A DNA stretch of 64,000 bases from Onchocerca volvulus (lineage: Eukaryota > Nematoda > Chromadorea > Rhabditida > Onchocercidae): assembly GCA_000499405.2 (NCBI GenBank), contig HG738138.1, positions 5,578,888 to 5,642,887 of the forward strand, written 5' to 3'. Below the pieces are notes generated by a model. That model worked only from the letters and a program-made list of their open reading frames with translations, had not been told where the DNA came from and ran no database searches. Made by a program: the position numbers and the translations under genes. This document shows positions 63,011 through 64,000 of this stretch, piece by piece; position 1 is the first letter of the stretch, and every line of letters starts with the position of its first letter.

Positions 63011-63457
63011 TGTCGTTTGACGCAGAAATCGTAACAACGCAATTTATGCCAACTTTTAAAGTTGAAAGGGCAAATTTATCATAAAGCCGGCTTGCTACTT
63101 CCGTTGCCAGATGATCAACAATCTGATAATTCAATTGAACAGTATTATTTTCTATCAACGAAAAAGGAAAGAATAACCTAGTTATCAGTTTGCCTGGATA
63201 TTTCTTGATAATTGTTTGTTACGAAGAATCACTCTTCATCGATCAATAATACCTTTCCCAACAGGATTCATTTCTGTCACACAAGATACAAAAAACCTCT
63301 TCACACTTATTGCTGAGTAGCCTAATCAAAACAGCAAGAATCAGTCTCCAATCCAACCGAACTATTAATCAACTTACAAACCATCAGTTTTTTTTTCTCC
63401 AATACCAGAAACATACGCTTTCTCTTTTCTTTTTTTCCATTTAACCAAACTGAGCTA

Positions 63458-63650
63458 CAGCAACGCATGTATGTAAAAACATGCGCATATTCGAATGCAA
63501 CGTTGCTTCAAAATTTCAAAGCAATAGGTAAGGACATTTGACATCAAAGATTTTGAATTAATATAGATAAGACAAGTGTTTACGAACTTTCGGAGATTTA
63601 AGATTTTGAACAAACGAACAATGACATCTTCACTTATATAGACAAGCTGA
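63458..63650 (+). repeat. Helitron-like repeat copy
   Basis: Matches 13,880-14,060 (AAAAACATGCGCATATTCGAATG ... CAAAGCAATAGGTAAG ... TATATAGAC). It is preceded by CAGCAACGCATG, which at 14.08 kb lies at the opposite end. Confidence 0.6.
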
Positions 63651-64000
63651 ATCGATCAAATTCATTAGTTAATTTAAATTAGAATGTTGTCCGTTCGTTT
63701 TTTTGGGTCTGGAAAAAAAAATTATAGTGTCAAAACATCTACCCCCTCCCCTCCCCTCAACCTTATTCCTCTGTGACAAATTGGCTATTCATCTCCCAAC
63801 CCGTCAAAATGCTCATTTTTAACGGTCCTTAAATGGTCTTTGGTTTCCCGCAAGATGAAATGTCGCTGGGGATGCAGAGGACGATGTTGTTCTGAAGTTT
63901 TTGGATTCTGTGACTATTCCGTGGATAAATAAATAATTAGTGTGGCTGTAAAAGGGTGAGTGTAGAGAGCAAATCCTAGAGCAAAAAATGAGGACTATTC
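63651..64000. other. End of window, no gene seen
   Basis: Contains a short pyrimidine tract (CCCCTCCCCTCCCC) at ~63,742-63,758. No supported feature. Confidence 0.5.

Overview
This window is nuclear DNA of a nematode. It is AT-rich, its genes are split by short introns with nematode-like acceptors, and three transposon LTRs carry an exact copy of the nematode SL1 spliced-leader sequence. Gene models were built by hand from exon phase, splice sites and recalled family sequences; no search was run.

Layout. 1-4,260 holds no supported gene. 4,270-11,760 is a transposon nest: a ~0.45 kb repeat module in both orientations forming a large imperfect inverted repeat, invaded by minus-strand BEL/Pao retrotransposons (two LTRs and one truncated LTR, with a pol C-terminal fragment) and broken by two single N bases. 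A short Helitron-like element lies at ~13.88-14.11 kb. 15,485-18,293 (+) is a TRAM translocon gene with two probable GC-AG introns. Minus-strand exons at 20.4-22.3 kb form an unrecognised gene, similar in part to the next one: a PP2A B'' regulatory subunit gene of ~20 exons (24,169-31,245, minus). 32,995-37,350 (minus) is a LACTB-like mitochondrial serine beta-lactamase-fold gene, and the Fe-S scaffold gene ISCU (35,075-35,894, +) sits inside one of its introns. 38.0-38.6 kb has an inverted-repeat element. 39.3-43.9 kb is a nest of degenerate BEL/Pao retrotransposons. 44-49 kb is non-coding with repeats. 49.2-50.2 kb is a broken beta-1,3-galactosyltransferase. 53,345-56,715 (+) is a CRTAP/prolyl 3-hydroxylase family gene that appears to lack the catalytic dioxygenase core. 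57,884-58,834 (minus) is a mitochondrial [2Fe-2S] ferredoxin of the FDX2 type. 60.9-63.65 kb carries Helitron replicase-helicase remains and short repeats.

How the genes relate. ISCU and FDX2 belong to the same pathway (mitochondrial Fe-S cluster assembly), and LACTB is also mitochondrial. TRAM and the CRTAP/P3H protein act in the endoplasmic reticulum. No operon is evident.

The most notable observation is the exact SL1 sequence in the same place in three otherwise diverged BEL/Pao LTRs, about 450-470 nt from the LTR start where that start survives. It suggests a retrotransposon whose RNA 5' end comes from, or imitates, spliced-leader trans-splicing.
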